Source of the DNA: Micromonospora aurantiaca ATCC 27029
GTDB taxonomy: Bacteria > Actinomycetota > Actinomycetes > Mycobacteriales > Micromonosporaceae
Direction: 5' to 3'
DNA length: 64,000 bases
Assembly (NCBI RefSeq): GCF_000145235.1
Contig: NC_014391.1
Location: 1,674,001 to 1,738,000 of the forward strand
The translations under genes and the position numbers were made by a program. Of the stretch, positions 53,174-61,428 are shown in pieces. The first letter of the stretch is position 1. Every line of letters starts with the position of its first letter. Below the pieces are notes generated by a model. The model worked only from the letters and a program-made list of their open reading frames with translations. It was not told the origin of the DNA and searched no databases.

Positions 53174-53198
53174 GCGGCGCTCCGCCGGCCCGTGCCGG

Positions 53199-55673
53199 TC
53201 ACAGGCCGGTCCGTTCCACGCGGGCCGTCCGCGCGTCCTTACGGACCTCGAACCGGACCGGGATGCGCTCGGCCAGCGCCGGCACGTGGGTGACCACGCC
53301 GACCATCCGGTCGCCCCGGGCGGCCAGGTTCTCCAGCGTCGCCGCGACCGTGTCCAGCGTCGCCGCGTCGAGCGTGCCGAAACCCTCGTCCAGGACGATC
53401 GACTCCAGGCTCGCGGCGGTGGTGGACATGCCGGCGAGCTGCTCGGACAGCGCCAGCGCCAACGCCAGCGACGCCTGGAACGTCTCCCCGCCGGACAGCG
53501 TGCGCACCCCGCGCCGCAGCCCCGCGTCGTGGTGGTCGACCACGAAGAACTCACCCTTGTCGTGGACCAGGTCGTACTGCCCGCCGGACAGCTCCCGCAG
53601 GATCCCCGACGCGCCGTCGACCAGCAGGTCCAGCGCCTCGGTGAGCAGCCAGCGCTCGAAGTTGTTGGCCCGCAGGTGCGAGGCGAGCGCCCGCGCCACC
53701 CGGGCCTCGTGCTCGTGCCCGGCCCGCTGTTCCCGCAGCCCGGCGGCCTGCTCGCGGCGCTCGTCGAGCCGGCGCAACTCCGCCTCGGCCCGCTCCACCG
53801 CCACCGCCACGTCGCGCGGCGCGTCCTGCGGCGCGTCCAGCCCCGCCGCGGTGAACAACGCGGCGATCCCGTCGGCGACCCCGGCCGCGGCCCGCTGCGC
53901 CGCCTCCACCGAGTCGGCCAGCCCGTCCCGGTCCGCGCGTCGCGCCTGCGCCTGCTCGCCCGCCCAGCCGGCCAGCGCCGCCCACGCCGCCGCCACGTCG
54001 TCCCGGTCGGCGGCCGGCGGCCCGAACCGGGCCAGCCCGTCGCGTACCGCGTCGAAGTCACGCCAGGCCCGGCGCAGCCGCTCCTGCGCGGCGTCGAGTG
54101 CGCCCCGCGCCCGCCGGGCCGCCTCCCGGCCGGCCCGCACCGCGCCGGCCGCCTCCTCCAGCGCCGTCCGCAGCCGTGCGTGCTCGGCCAGCGACTCGCG
54201 CAGCCGCTCCGGCGCGGGCGCGTCCGCGAGCTGCTCGTCCAGCTCGGCCAGGCGCGCGCCGAGCTGGTCGTGCTGGGTCCGGGCGCGCAGCAGCACCCGG
54301 TCGGAGTCACGGGCCGCGGTGTCGCGTTCCTGCACCACCCGCTTGGCCGCCTCGCTCGCCGCCCGCGCCGCCTTGCCCGCCTCGATCGCCCGGCTCACCG
54401 CCGAACCCTTCGGCACCGCCGGCACCGTGGTGACGGTCTGCTCGCACACCGGGCAGGGCGCGCCGCCGACCAGGTGCGCCCGCAGCGCCACCGCCTGGTC
54501 GGCGGCCTTCGCGTCCTCGTGCGCGCGGAACGCCGACTCCAGCTCCGTCTCGGCCCGCTGCGCGTCCGCCCGCGCCGCCGCCAGCGCCTCCACCGCCGCC
54601 TCGTGTTCGGTCCGCGCCGCGTCCACCGCCGCGCGGACCGTCGCCGCCTCCGCGGTCAGCCGGTCCCGGTCCGCGTACGCCTTCAGGTGCAGCCGCAGCG
54701 CGCTCTCGTCACCGGCGGCGGCCAGCTCCCCGCGCAGCTTCTCCTCGCGCTCCTCGGCCAGCCCGACCGCGGCCGCCGCCTCGTCGGCCGCGACCCGGGC
54801 CTGCGTCACCGCCCGCGCCAGCTCGGCGGTGCCGTCCGGCGGCCGCACCCCGGCCAGCACACCCAGCTCGGCGTCGAGGGCGGCAAGCGCCGCGGCCCGC
54901 TCACCCGCCGTCGCCCGGGCCCGCTCCCATTCGGGTACGGCGGCAGCGACCGCTGCGGCCAGTTCCCGCATCGCGTCCACCCGCTCCCGGGCGGCGGTCA
55001 GACTCTCGTCGTCGACGTCGGCGAGCCCGCCGAGCATCTTGTCGACGGTCTCCAGCTTCGCCTCGGCCTGCCCGGCCCGCTCGACCGCCTTCTTCTGCAC
55101 CGACTCGTAGACGCCCAGCCCGAGCAGGTTCACCAGGATCTGCTGACGGGTGGCCGGCTTGGCGTGCAGGAAGTCGGCGAACTGTCCCTGCGGCAGCACC
55201 ACGCACGAGGTGAACTGCTCGTACGGCAGCCCCACCGCGTCCAGCACCGCCTGCTCCATCTCGGCCGGGGTGCCCGCCACCACCTCGCCCAGATCGTCCG
55301 GGCTGAGCCCGGTGTCGAGCTTGGTGACGTCGAACCCCGGCGGCATGAGCTGGAGACCGGCGTTCGCGGTCTTCACAGTGCCCCGGCCGTCGCGGCGCAC
55401 CACCCGGGTCGCCACGTAGCGGTCCCCGGCGGACTCGAAGACCAGCCGGACCCGCGCCTCGGTCGCCGATGGCGCCAGCGCGTTCGCCAGCCCCCGGGCG
55501 CCGCCCCAGCGCGGCACCGTCCCGTAGAGCGCGAAGCAGATCGCGTCGAGCACCGTCGACTTGCCCGAACCGGTCGGCCCGACCAGCGCGAAGAAGTCCG
55601 CGTCGGTGAAGTCGACAGTCGTCTCGTCGCGGAACACCGTGAACCCGGCCATGTCCAGCCGCATCGGCCGCAT
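53199..55673 (-). CDS. sbcC: SbcC/Rad50-type exonuclease ATPase subunit
   Basis: 824 aa, shorter than E. coli SbcC. Walker A is in FALVGPTGSGKSTVLDAI, the Q-loop region in SCVVLPQGQFADFLHAKP, and two long coiled coils flank the zinc hook GGAPCPVCEQTV (about residue 403). The C-terminal half has the signature LSGGETFQASLALALALSE and Walker B LESIVLDEGFGTLDAATLD. With SbcD it forms the Mre11-Rad50-type nuclease that opens hairpins and blocked ends. The ATG at 55673 overlaps the sbcD stop by one base (TGATG), so they are translationally coupled. Confidence 0.95.
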   Translation of the reverse strand: MRPMRLDMAGFTVFRDETTVDFTDADFFALVGPTGSGKSTVLDAICFALYGTVPRWGGARGLANALAPSATEARVRLVFESAGDRYVATRVVRRDGRGTVKTANAGLQLMPPGFDVTKLDTGLSPDDLGEVVAGTPAEMEQAVLDAVGLPYEQFTSCVVLPQGQFADFLHAKPATRQQILVNLLGLGVYESVQKKAVERAGQAEAKLETVDKMLGGLADVDDESLTAARERVDAMRELAAAVAAAVPEWERARATAGERAAALAALDAELGVLAGVRPPDGTAELARAVTQARVAADEAAAAVGLAEEREEKLRGELAAAGDESALRLHLKAYADRDRLTAEAATVRAAVDAARTEHEAAVEALAAARADAQRAETELESAFRAHEDAKAADQAVALRAHLVGGAPCPVCEQTVTTVPAVPKGSAVSRAIEAGKAARAASEAAKRVVQERDTAARDSDRVLLRARTQHDQLGARLAELDEQLADAPAPERLRESLAEHARLRTALEEAAGAVRAGREAARRARGALDAAQERLRRAWRDFDAVRDGLARFGPPAADRDDVAAAWAALAGWAGEQAQARRADRDGLADSVEAAQRAAAGVADGIAALFTAAGLDAPQDAPRDVAVAVERAEAELRRLDERREQAAGLREQRAGHEHEARVARALASHLRANNFERWLLTEALDLLVDGASGILRELSGGQYDLVHDKGEFFVVDHHDAGLRRGVRTLSGGETFQASLALALALSEQLAGMSTTAASLESIVLDEGFGTLDAATLDTVAATLENLAARGDRMVGVVTHVPALAERIPVRFEVRKDARTARVERTGL

Positions 55674-56821
55674 CAGTGCTCCACCTCCTCGAGCAGCTCG
55701 TCGAAGAGTTCCCGGACACCCTCGTCGGCGTGCCCGCGGCTGTCCAGGTAGTCGCCGAACAACTCGCCCGGCGACCGGCCGGCCCGCTGAGCCGTCCGTG
55801 TCCCGCTGCCCGGCGCGGGCACCAGATCCGGATCGATCCGGATCTCCAGCGCCCGGGGCAGCAGCTCCTGCACCTCCTCGCGCAGCCCGGCCCGGGGCTG
55901 CTCCCGGACGTAGACGCGCAGCCAGCCCTCCGGCGCCTCGATCTCGGCGAGCTGCGCGAGCGTGCCGCGTACCGTGCGCAGCGGCACCGCGCCCGGCACC
56001 GGCACCTCGCGGATACGGGCGGCCGTGGTGGCTGTCACCTCCACGATCGTCACCGAGCCGACGTTCTCCTGCTCGCCGAAGTCGACGGCGAGCGGACTGC
56101 CGCTGTAGCGGATCGGGCACGGGCCGATGACCCGCTGCGAGCGGTGCAGGTGACCCAGCGCCACGTAGTGCGCGTTGCCGGGGAAGACTGTCGCCGGAAC
56201 CGCGTATCCGAGCACCGTGTGCGCGTCCCGCTCACCGCCGCCGGTGCTCGCCCCGACCACAGTCAGGTGCGCCGTGACCAGGTGCACGCGGTCCGGCTCG
56301 GTGAACCCCTCGGCGAGGCGGTCCAGCACCCGCCCCAGGTGGTCGGCGTACGTCTGGTTGGCCTCGGCCGGGGTGAGCGTGTACATCTCCACCGCGCGCA
56401 CCGCGTACCGCTGGGACAGGAACGGCAGCGCGGCGAGCCGCCAGCGCTCCCCGCCGGCGGTGACCCCGTCGACGACGTGCTCGTCCGGGTTCTCCCGGAC
56501 GCTGCCGCGCAGCGTGATCCCGGCGGCCTCGGCCCACGGGCGCAGCGCGTCCAGCGCCGCGCCGTTGTCGTGGTTGCCGCCGATCGCCACCACGTCGGCC
56601 CCGGTACGCCGCAGCGCGGTCAGCGCCCGGGTGACCAGCCGGGTCGCCTCCGGGGTCGGCGCGGCGGTGTCGTACAGGTCACCGGCGACGATCACCAGGT
56701 CGGGCCGCTCACGCTGGGCGATCTCGATCACCTGGGCGAGGACCTGCTTGTGCTCCTCGGCCCGGGACTGCCCCTTGAGGACCTTGCCGACGTGCCAGTC
56801 CGAGGTGTGCAGGATCTTCAT
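55673..56821 (-). CDS. sbcD: SbcD/Mre11-type nuclease subunit
   Basis: 382 aa metallophosphoesterase. The five phosphodiesterase motifs are visible: KILHTSDWHVGK, LVIVAGDLYDTA, VVAIGGNHDNG, LVTAHLTVVG and HYVALGHLHRSQRV, with the metal-binding His/Asp/Asn residues in each. It cuts DNA ends in complex with SbcC. The C-terminal capping domain contains RTVRGTLAQLAEIEAPEGWLR, and the protein ends in an acidic helix (FDELLEEVEH). It starts 11 bases after the herA stop with AGGCGG upstream. Confidence 0.95.
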   Translation of the reverse strand: MKILHTSDWHVGKVLKGQSRAEEHKQVLAQVIEIAQRERPDLVIVAGDLYDTAAPTPEATRLVTRALTALRRTGADVVAIGGNHDNGAALDALRPWAEAAGITLRGSVRENPDEHVVDGVTAGGERWRLAALPFLSQRYAVRAVEMYTLTPAEANQTYADHLGRVLDRLAEGFTEPDRVHLVTAHLTVVGASTGGGERDAHTVLGYAVPATVFPGNAHYVALGHLHRSQRVIGPCPIRYSGSPLAVDFGEQENVGSVTIVEVTATTAARIREVPVPGAVPLRTVRGTLAQLAEIEAPEGWLRVYVREQPRAGLREEVQELLPRALEIRIDPDLVPAPGSGTRTAQRAGRSPGELFGDYLDSRGHADEGVRELFDELLEEVEH

Positions 56822-56832
56822 CTGGGTGCCGC

Positions 56833-58581
56833 CTAGAACGGGATGTCGTCGTCGGAGGAGCCGGAGCCGACCACCGCGAACGGATCGGCGGCCTGCGTGA
56901 TCGACCGTAGCGTCTCCGAGGGCGCGCGGCCCGCCTCCGAGACCCGGGTGGCCCACGCCGGGAACGGGAACTCCAGGCAGAGCGGCACCGGGATGTCCGG
57001 CTGGTTGACGAACATCGTGCCCGGCTTGGCCAGCAGCGCCCGCTGCCGCTGGGCGGGCGGCAGGAAGCCGTACTCAGGGCGGGACGCCTCGGCCGGGTCG
57101 AGCCGGCCCACCACCCGGATCGCCGAGTTGGTGACGATCCGCCGTTCCACCTCGCTGGCGGTCTGCTGCGCGCCGACCAGGATCACGCCCAGTGAGCGGC
57201 CCCGCTCGGCGATGTCGAGCAGCACCTCCTTGATCGGCGACGAGCCCTCCCGCGGCGCGTACTTGTTCAGCTCGTCGAGGACGACGAACAGCAGCGGCTT
57301 GGCGGTGCCGGCCTTTTCCTTGCGCTCGAACTCGCTCTTGAGCGTCACGCCGACCACGAACCGCTGCGCGCGATCAGGCAGGTTGTGCAGGTCGACCACA
57401 GTGACCTGGGCGCTCTCCGCCGTGTTGATCGAGTGAGGGCGGCGGGTCGCCAGGTCGCCCCGGATCAGCCGGCCCAGGTCCTTCTTGCTGCCGATCAGCC
57501 GCCGGGCGAACGCGTTGACGGTGCCCAGACCGACCGCGCTGCCCGCCCACTCGCCGCGTGTCTCGTCGTCGTTGAGCTGCTCGACCACGTGGTCGACCAG
57601 ATCGGCGTACGAGCCGAGCCGCACCCCGTCGATGCTCACCCCGCCGTCGGCCGGCTGGGCGTAGCGGGCCAGGTGCGCGGCGACCGAGTGGACCACCATC
57701 GTGTACTGCTGGCGCTCGTCGTCCGCGTCGGCGAACACGTACGGCAGGAGCCGGTCGGCGCAGAACTCGGTCAGCGTCCAGTAGAAGCTGTCCACCCCGG
57801 TGAGCCGGCTGCTCACATCCGGCGTGCCGGAGGAGTCGCCGACCCGCGGCGGGGCGTACACCCGCACGTCCGGGAACGCGCCGGCGTCCAGGCCCAGCTT
57901 CGCGTACGCCGCCCGGGTCGGGTCGTCGAGCCGGCTGTTCGGGTGGTCGAGGAAGAGCAGGTCCTCGCCCTTGACGTTGAAGATCAGCGCCTTCGCGTTC
58001 ACCGCGTCGCCGCCCAGCACGCCGGAGCGGAACACCGAGTAGAGCAGGAACGTGGCGAAGCTGGTCTTGGTGGCGACACCGGAGATGCCGGAGATCGACA
58101 CGTGCGCGCCCCGGGTGCCGTCGAGGAAGTCGGCGTTGAGGTAGACCGGCACGCCGTCACGGCCCATCCCCATCGGGATCCGCCGCTCCATCCGGTCGAA
58201 GTGCAGCGCCCGCGCCCGCGCGTCACCCTCGGCCCGGTGCACCACCGCGCCCGGTGTGGGCGGCACGTAGAACTCCGGGTCGACCCGCGTGGTGGTCACC
58301 TCGGCCGCCTCCTGCACCTGCGCCGGCAGCGTGCCGTCGGCGATGGCGAAGACGTCGGAGTCGAACTGCGCCCCCTCGTGCCGGGCGCGCACCTGGGTCA
58401 CCACCCCGGCGATCGTCACCGGCTCACGGTCGGGCAGGTCGCGACGGGTCACCACCACGTCGTCGAGTTGCAGGTAGCTGCCCGGCGCGACGGCGGTCCA
58501 GAAGGTGAGCGGGGTGGCGTCGGCGGTGCCGAGCACCCGGCCGACACCCTCGCCGGGCCCGTCGAGCTGATCGTCGGTCAT
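56833..58581 (-). CDS. herA: HerA-like hexameric DNA translocase ATPase
   Basis: 582 aa. An N-terminal HAS-barrel-like beta domain (about 20-110, SYLQLDDVVVTRRDL; PVTIAGVVTQVRARHEG) precedes the RecA-like core. The P-loop region is SISGISGVATKTSFATFLLY (about 163-175), an unusual form with T instead of G before the Lys. Walker B is in LLFVVLDELNKYAPREG (about 437). VEQLNDDETRGEWAGS and LVGAQQTASEVERRIVTNSAIRVVGR (arginine and sensor region) follow. HerA pumps DNA into the NurA nuclease in archaeal resection. It is the first gene of the herA-sbcD-sbcC-nurA operon. Confidence 0.88.
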   Translation of the reverse strand: MTDDQLDGPGEGVGRVLGTADATPLTFWTAVAPGSYLQLDDVVVTRRDLPDREPVTIAGVVTQVRARHEGAQFDSDVFAIADGTLPAQVQEAAEVTTTRVDPEFYVPPTPGAVVHRAEGDARARALHFDRMERRIPMGMGRDGVPVYLNADFLDGTRGAHVSISGISGVATKTSFATFLLYSVFRSGVLGGDAVNAKALIFNVKGEDLLFLDHPNSRLDDPTRAAYAKLGLDAGAFPDVRVYAPPRVGDSSGTPDVSSRLTGVDSFYWTLTEFCADRLLPYVFADADDERQQYTMVVHSVAAHLARYAQPADGGVSIDGVRLGSYADLVDHVVEQLNDDETRGEWAGSAVGLGTVNAFARRLIGSKKDLGRLIRGDLATRRPHSINTAESAQVTVVDLHNLPDRAQRFVVGVTLKSEFERKEKAGTAKPLLFVVLDELNKYAPREGSSPIKEVLLDIAERGRSLGVILVGAQQTASEVERRIVTNSAIRVVGRLDPAEASRPEYGFLPPAQRQRALLAKPGTMFVNQPDIPVPLCLEFPFPAWATRVSEAGRAPSETLRSITQAADPFAVVGSGSSDDDIPF

Positions 58582-58920
58582 CGGCGGTCTCCGGTCGGCT
58601 GGTCGTACCGTTGGCGGTGCACGTCGTGCATCCTGCCCGAGGGATGCGACAGGTTGCCACGCGACGCGGCGGACGCCACGTCACGCGTGCGCCGAACGGT
58701 AGCCACCCGAATCCGCCCGATCACGATGCGTGCCTTTCCTCCACGTTCGCCCCTCCGCCGCCCGCCGCCCCGCCCCTCCGCCGCCCGTCGCGCCGCCCCG
58801 CCCGCAGCCTGCCGCGCCGCCAGCCGCCCGCCGCTGCGGGGCCGTCTGCTGCGCCGGCGCCGCAGGCTCCCGGGCGGCCCGCTCGATGACCGCCAGCGGT
58901 GCCGTCGGGTGGCCGAGATG

Positions 58921-59020
58921 CGGCCCGGCCCGGCGCGGCCTGGCCCGGCGCGGCCTGGCCCGGTGCGGCGCGGCCCGGCGCGGTGCGGTGCGGCGCGGTG
59001 CTGTCCGGCCCGGCCCGGCC
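58921..59020. repeat. GC-only low-complexity tandem repeats
   Basis: Imperfect repeats of about 15 bases built from CTGGCCCGGCGCGGC and GGTGCGGCGCGG occupy roughly 100 bases. There are almost no A bases. The edges are fuzzy. Confidence 0.65.
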
Positions 59021-59024
59021 GCTC

Positions 59025-59077
59025 GGTGGAACACCACGGGTGCCTCCGCAGGCCGATGACACCCATGGCGTTCCACC
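59025..59077. repeat. Palindrome B, copy 2
   Basis: GGTGGAACACCACGGGTG (from 59025) pairs with CACCCATGGCGTTCCACC (ending 59077), with differences that are all transitions. The arms match copy 1 at 30839 in GTGGAAC, GGGTG and the CTC at the inner edge. Confidence 0.7.
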
Positions 59078-59162
59078 CGTCGCCTGCCCACCCCGAACTC
59101 GCCGTTTCCGGTTTGCGCGTCCCGAGCCGCGGGAGTCGTGTCCCACGTGTCAGGACGACGCG

Positions 59163-59214
59163 GAGATCTTGGTACGAAAGGGCCCCTCTAGGGGCCGTTT
59201 GATACCAAGATCTC
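59163..59214. repeat. Palindrome D / terminator-like hairpin
   Basis: GAGATCTTGGTA (59163-59174) pairs perfectly with TACCAAGATCTC (59203-59214). Inside lies AAAGGGCCCCTCTAGGGGCC with a second stem (GGCCCCT/AGGGGCC). The outer GATCTTGG is shared with the palindrome A arms. It may terminate the RibD_C reductase gene, 187 bases downstream of its stop. Confidence 0.75.
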
Positions 59215-59325
59215 GAGTGCCGAGTGCCGAGTGCCGAGTGCCGAGTGCCGAGTGCCGAGTGCCGAGTGCCGCGTGCCGAGTGCCGAGTGCCGCGTGCCGC
59301 GTGCCGCGTGCCGCGTGCCGCGTGC
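59214..59325. repeat. Heptamer tandem array, 16 units
   Basis: Sixteen uninterrupted 7-base units: eight CGAGTGC, one CGCGTGC, two CGAGTGC, then five CGCGTGC. The array abuts palindrome D. Two unit types in blocks indicate expansion by slippage. It ends 75 bases before the reductase stop codon. Confidence 0.92.
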
Positions 59326-59400
59326 GGGTCAGGCGGCGAGGGCGGCGCCAGCGCGTGGTGCGCGTCGGGGGTTGTGGGGCGTGCCGCGAGCCGCAGTGGG

Positions 59401-60477
59401 TCAGGCGGCGGGGGCGGCGCCGGCGGGCGGGGTCTCGGCGGGGTCGCGGGCGTAGCGCAGCATCAGCACGCCGTCGGCGGCGGCCAGCACGTGCCGCAGC
59501 GGCAGGTGACGCGGGACGCTGGCGTCCCCGGCGGTGATCCGGCCCGGCCCGGCGCCGGCGAGCAGCGGCGCCACGGTCAGGCACAGTTCGTCGACCAGGT
59601 CGGCGGCGGTGAGCGCGCCGAACAGGTGCGGGCCGCCCTCGCAGAGCAGTTGGCCGAGCCCGCGCCGACGCAACTCGGCCAGGCCGGCGACGAGATCGAC
59701 CTGCCCGGCACCACCGGTCCGCCCGGAGCCGTCGGCCCGGCCGCTGCCGTCGGACTGACCGGTGCCACCGGTCCGCCCGGAGCCGTCGGCCCGGCCGCTG
59801 CCGTCGGACTGACCGGTGCCACCGGTCCGCCCGGAGCCGTCGGCCCGGCCGCTGCCGTCGGACTGACCGGCGCCGCCGATCCGCCCGGTCCCGTCGGGCG
59901 GGCCGCTGCCGTCGACCCGTCCGGCACCGTCGTCGGGCTGACCGGCGCCACCAGGCTGCCCGGTGCCGTCGGCCTGCCCAGCGTCGTCGGCCGTGTCGGT
60001 GCCGCAGCGGATCACGTCGGCGACGTCGGCCAGCCCGGGCGGCGGTACGGCGTCGGCGTGGGTGAGCACGATCGGCCGGACCGGGGCGTCTGCGAACGCG
60101 GCCTGCGCCGGGTCGAGGTCGAGCGAACCGGAGACGACCACCAGCGTGGGGAACTCGGCCAGCCCCTGCTCGCGGCGCCACGCCCGGCGTTCCGGGCTCA
60201 GCCGGACCGCCCGGTAGCCCTCGTGCCGCAGTGTGCCGGCGGCCACCACGAGACCGTCGCAGAGCATCCGCAGCAGGCCGAAGACCCGCTTGTCCGGCTC
60301 GCCGGAGAGCCCGGCCGAGTATCCGTCCAGAGTGACCGCGCCGTCGGCGCTGGCGACGAAGTTGACCCGCAGGTGCGGGCCGGCCGTCCGGCCGTAGAGC
60401 GCGGTGAGCTGCGGATCGGTGAGCGCACCGGTGACGGGTGCGGGCCAGATCCGTTCGATCGGGGTTCCGACGGTCAT
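59401..60477 (-). CDS. RibD_C (dihydrofolate reductase-like) reductase with in-frame minisatellite
   Basis: 358 aa, about 100 longer than usual for this family. The pyrimidine-reductase fold is clear: HLRVNFVASADGAVTLDGYSAGLSGEPDKRVF (key part VASADGAVTLDG), LLRMLCDGLVVAAGTLRHEGY, and after an insertion LLCEGGPHLFGALTAADLVDELCLTVAPLLAG. The insertion at residues of about 163-258 is Gly/Ser/Asp/Arg/Thr-rich, with an exact 18-residue repeat containing GQSDGSGRADGSGRTGG. It falls between the cofactor domain and LLCEGGPHLF, probably in a surface loop. Such stand-alone RibD_C proteins reduce flavin-pathway or folate-like substrates with NADPH. The ATG at 60477 has no strong ribosome-binding site. 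Confidence 0.88.
   Translation of the reverse strand: MTVGTPIERIWPAPVTGALTDPQLTALYGRTAGPHLRVNFVASADGAVTLDGYSAGLSGEPDKRVFGLLRMLCDGLVVAAGTLRHEGYRAVRLSPERRAWRREQGLAEFPTLVVVSGSLDLDPAQAAFADAPVRPIVLTHADAVPPPGLADVADVIRCGTDTADDAGQADGTGQPGGAGQPDDGAGRVDGSGPPDGTGRIGGAGQSDGSGRADGSGRTGGTGQSDGSGRADGSGRTGGTGQSDGSGRADGSGRTGGAGQVDLVAGLAELRRRGLGQLLCEGGPHLFGALTAADLVDELCLTVAPLLAGAGPGRITAGDASVPRHLPLRHVLAAADGVLMLRYARDPAETPPAGAAPAA
59713..59874. repeat. 54-base coding minisatellite
   Basis: Three 54-base units begin at 59713, 59767 and 59821. Units 1 and 2 are identical, and unit 3 differs by one base near its end. Degenerate copies continue to about 59990. The unit length is a multiple of three, so the reductase frame is kept. 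Confidence 0.92.
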
Positions 60478-60627
60478 TCGCCGGCCGGACCGGTGACCGG
60501 AGGGGTGGGTTCGGGGGTACGGTGCTGGCAGTCGCACCACTTCCGGCCAGGACAGTCGTCGTGCCGCCGTTCCCGGCAGGCTCGGCAGATCATGCAGGCA
60601 GCCTATGCCCAGGAAGGATGGGACGTC

Positions 60628-61173
60628 GTGTCGCGTCAGATCTTCCAGCTCATGGTGTCGCTGGCCGGCGTCCGGCCGCCGGTGTGGCGGCGGGTGCTGG
60701 TGCCCGGCGGCTACACGCTGGACCGGCTGCACCGGGTGATCCAGCACGCGATGGGCTGGCGCGACTGCCACCTGCACTCGTTCGACGTGGACGGCCGGCA
60801 GTACGGCGAGCCCGACCCGGACGGCGAGCTGGCGCTGCGCGACGAGCTGGACGTCCGGCTGGACGCGCTCGTGGGCAAGGGCGACCGGTTCCGCTACACG
60901 TACGACTTCGGTGACTGGTGGGAGCACGACCTGGTGGTGGAGGACTGCTGCGCCGCCGATCCGGACGAGCGCTACCCGCTGTGCCTGGACGGGGAGCGGG
61001 CCTGCCCGCCGGAGGACGTGGGCGGTCCGGGCGGGTACGCGGTCCTGCTGGCCGCGCTCGCCGATCCCGCGCATCCGGAGCATCCGACCATGCGCGAGTG
61101 GGCCGGCCCGGCGTTCGATCCGGCCGTGTTCGACCCGGACCGCGCCACCGTCCTGCTGCGCCGCTGCTGCTGA
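60628..61173 (+). CDS. Plasmid pRiA4b ORF-3 family protein
   Basis: 181 aa. The family signature is present: FQLMVSLAGVRPPVWRRVLVP, TLDRLHRVIQHAMGWRDCHLHSF, FRYTYDFGDWWEHDLVVE (key part YTYDFGDWWEH) and YPLCLDGERACPPEDVGGPGGY. The conserved GDxWEH and ACPPEDxGG motifs suggest a small metal- or nucleotide-binding domain, but function is unknown. The family occurs on plasmids and chromosomes and does not prove transfer. GTG 60628 (AGGAAGG upstream) is preferred; ATG 60592 in frame is an alternative. It is divergent from the reductase gene. Confidence 0.85.
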   Translation: MSRQIFQLMVSLAGVRPPVWRRVLVPGGYTLDRLHRVIQHAMGWRDCHLHSFDVDGRQYGEPDPDGELALRDELDVRLDALVGKGDRFRYTYDFGDWWEHDLVVEDCCAADPDERYPLCLDGERACPPEDVGGPGGYAVLLAALADPAHPEHPTMREWAGPAFDPAVFDPDRATVLLRRCC

Positions 61174-61254
61174 CCCGATCCCTCGCGCCATCGACCGCGC
61201 GACCAACTGCACCGCCGAACCGCGCGACCACTGCACCGCCGACCGCGCGACCAG

Positions 61255-61428
61255 CCGGGCCACCGACCGCGCGCACCTGCCGGGCCACCGACCGCGCGCA
61301 CCTGCCGCGTCACCGACCGCGCGCACCTGCCGGGCCACCGACCGCGCGCACCTGCCGCGTCACCGACCGCGCGACCAGCCGGGCCACCGACCGCGCGCAC
61401 CTGCCGCGTCACCGACCGCGCGACCCGC
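61255..61428. repeat. 25-base tandem array, about seven units
   Basis: Units of 25 bases follow the form CCGGGCCACCGACCGCGCGC plus ACCTG, alternating with a variant starting CCGCGTCACC; one unit is 24 bases. More degenerate copies precede it from about 61186. The unit length is not a multiple of three and no gene spans it. Confidence 0.85.

Larger units (their letters stand above)
58582..59400. other. 819-base repeat-rich intergenic region upstream of herA
   Basis: No credible gene is seen. From left to right it holds the presumed herA promoter area, a run of GC-only low-complexity repeats (58921-59020), palindrome B copy 2 (59025-59077), palindrome D (59163-59214) and a 16-unit heptamer array (59214-59325). 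The long open frames across it are produced by the repeats. The region also lies downstream of the RibD_C reductase gene, so palindrome D could terminate that gene. Confidence 0.6.

Noticed and set aside
59214..59325. Open frames across the heptamer array, translated as repeats of PSAECRV.
   Set aside because: A 7-base unit is open in every frame where it lacks a stop; there is no ribosome-binding site or conserved flank, so it is not a gene.
59600..60000. Plus-strand reading of the 54-base minisatellite gives Gly-X-Y repeats (GATGPPGAVGPAAAVG), as in bacterial collagens.
   Set aside because: The opposite strand encodes the conserved halves of a RibD_C reductase on both sides of the repeat. 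The collagen-like frame has no signal peptide, trimerisation head or anchor and arises from complementing Gly/Ser/Arg codons.
60628..61173. Evidence of an integrated plasmid, because the family is named after plasmid pRiA4b.
   Set aside because: The family is common on actinomycete chromosomes. No integrase, replication or transfer gene and no composition shift is seen nearby.
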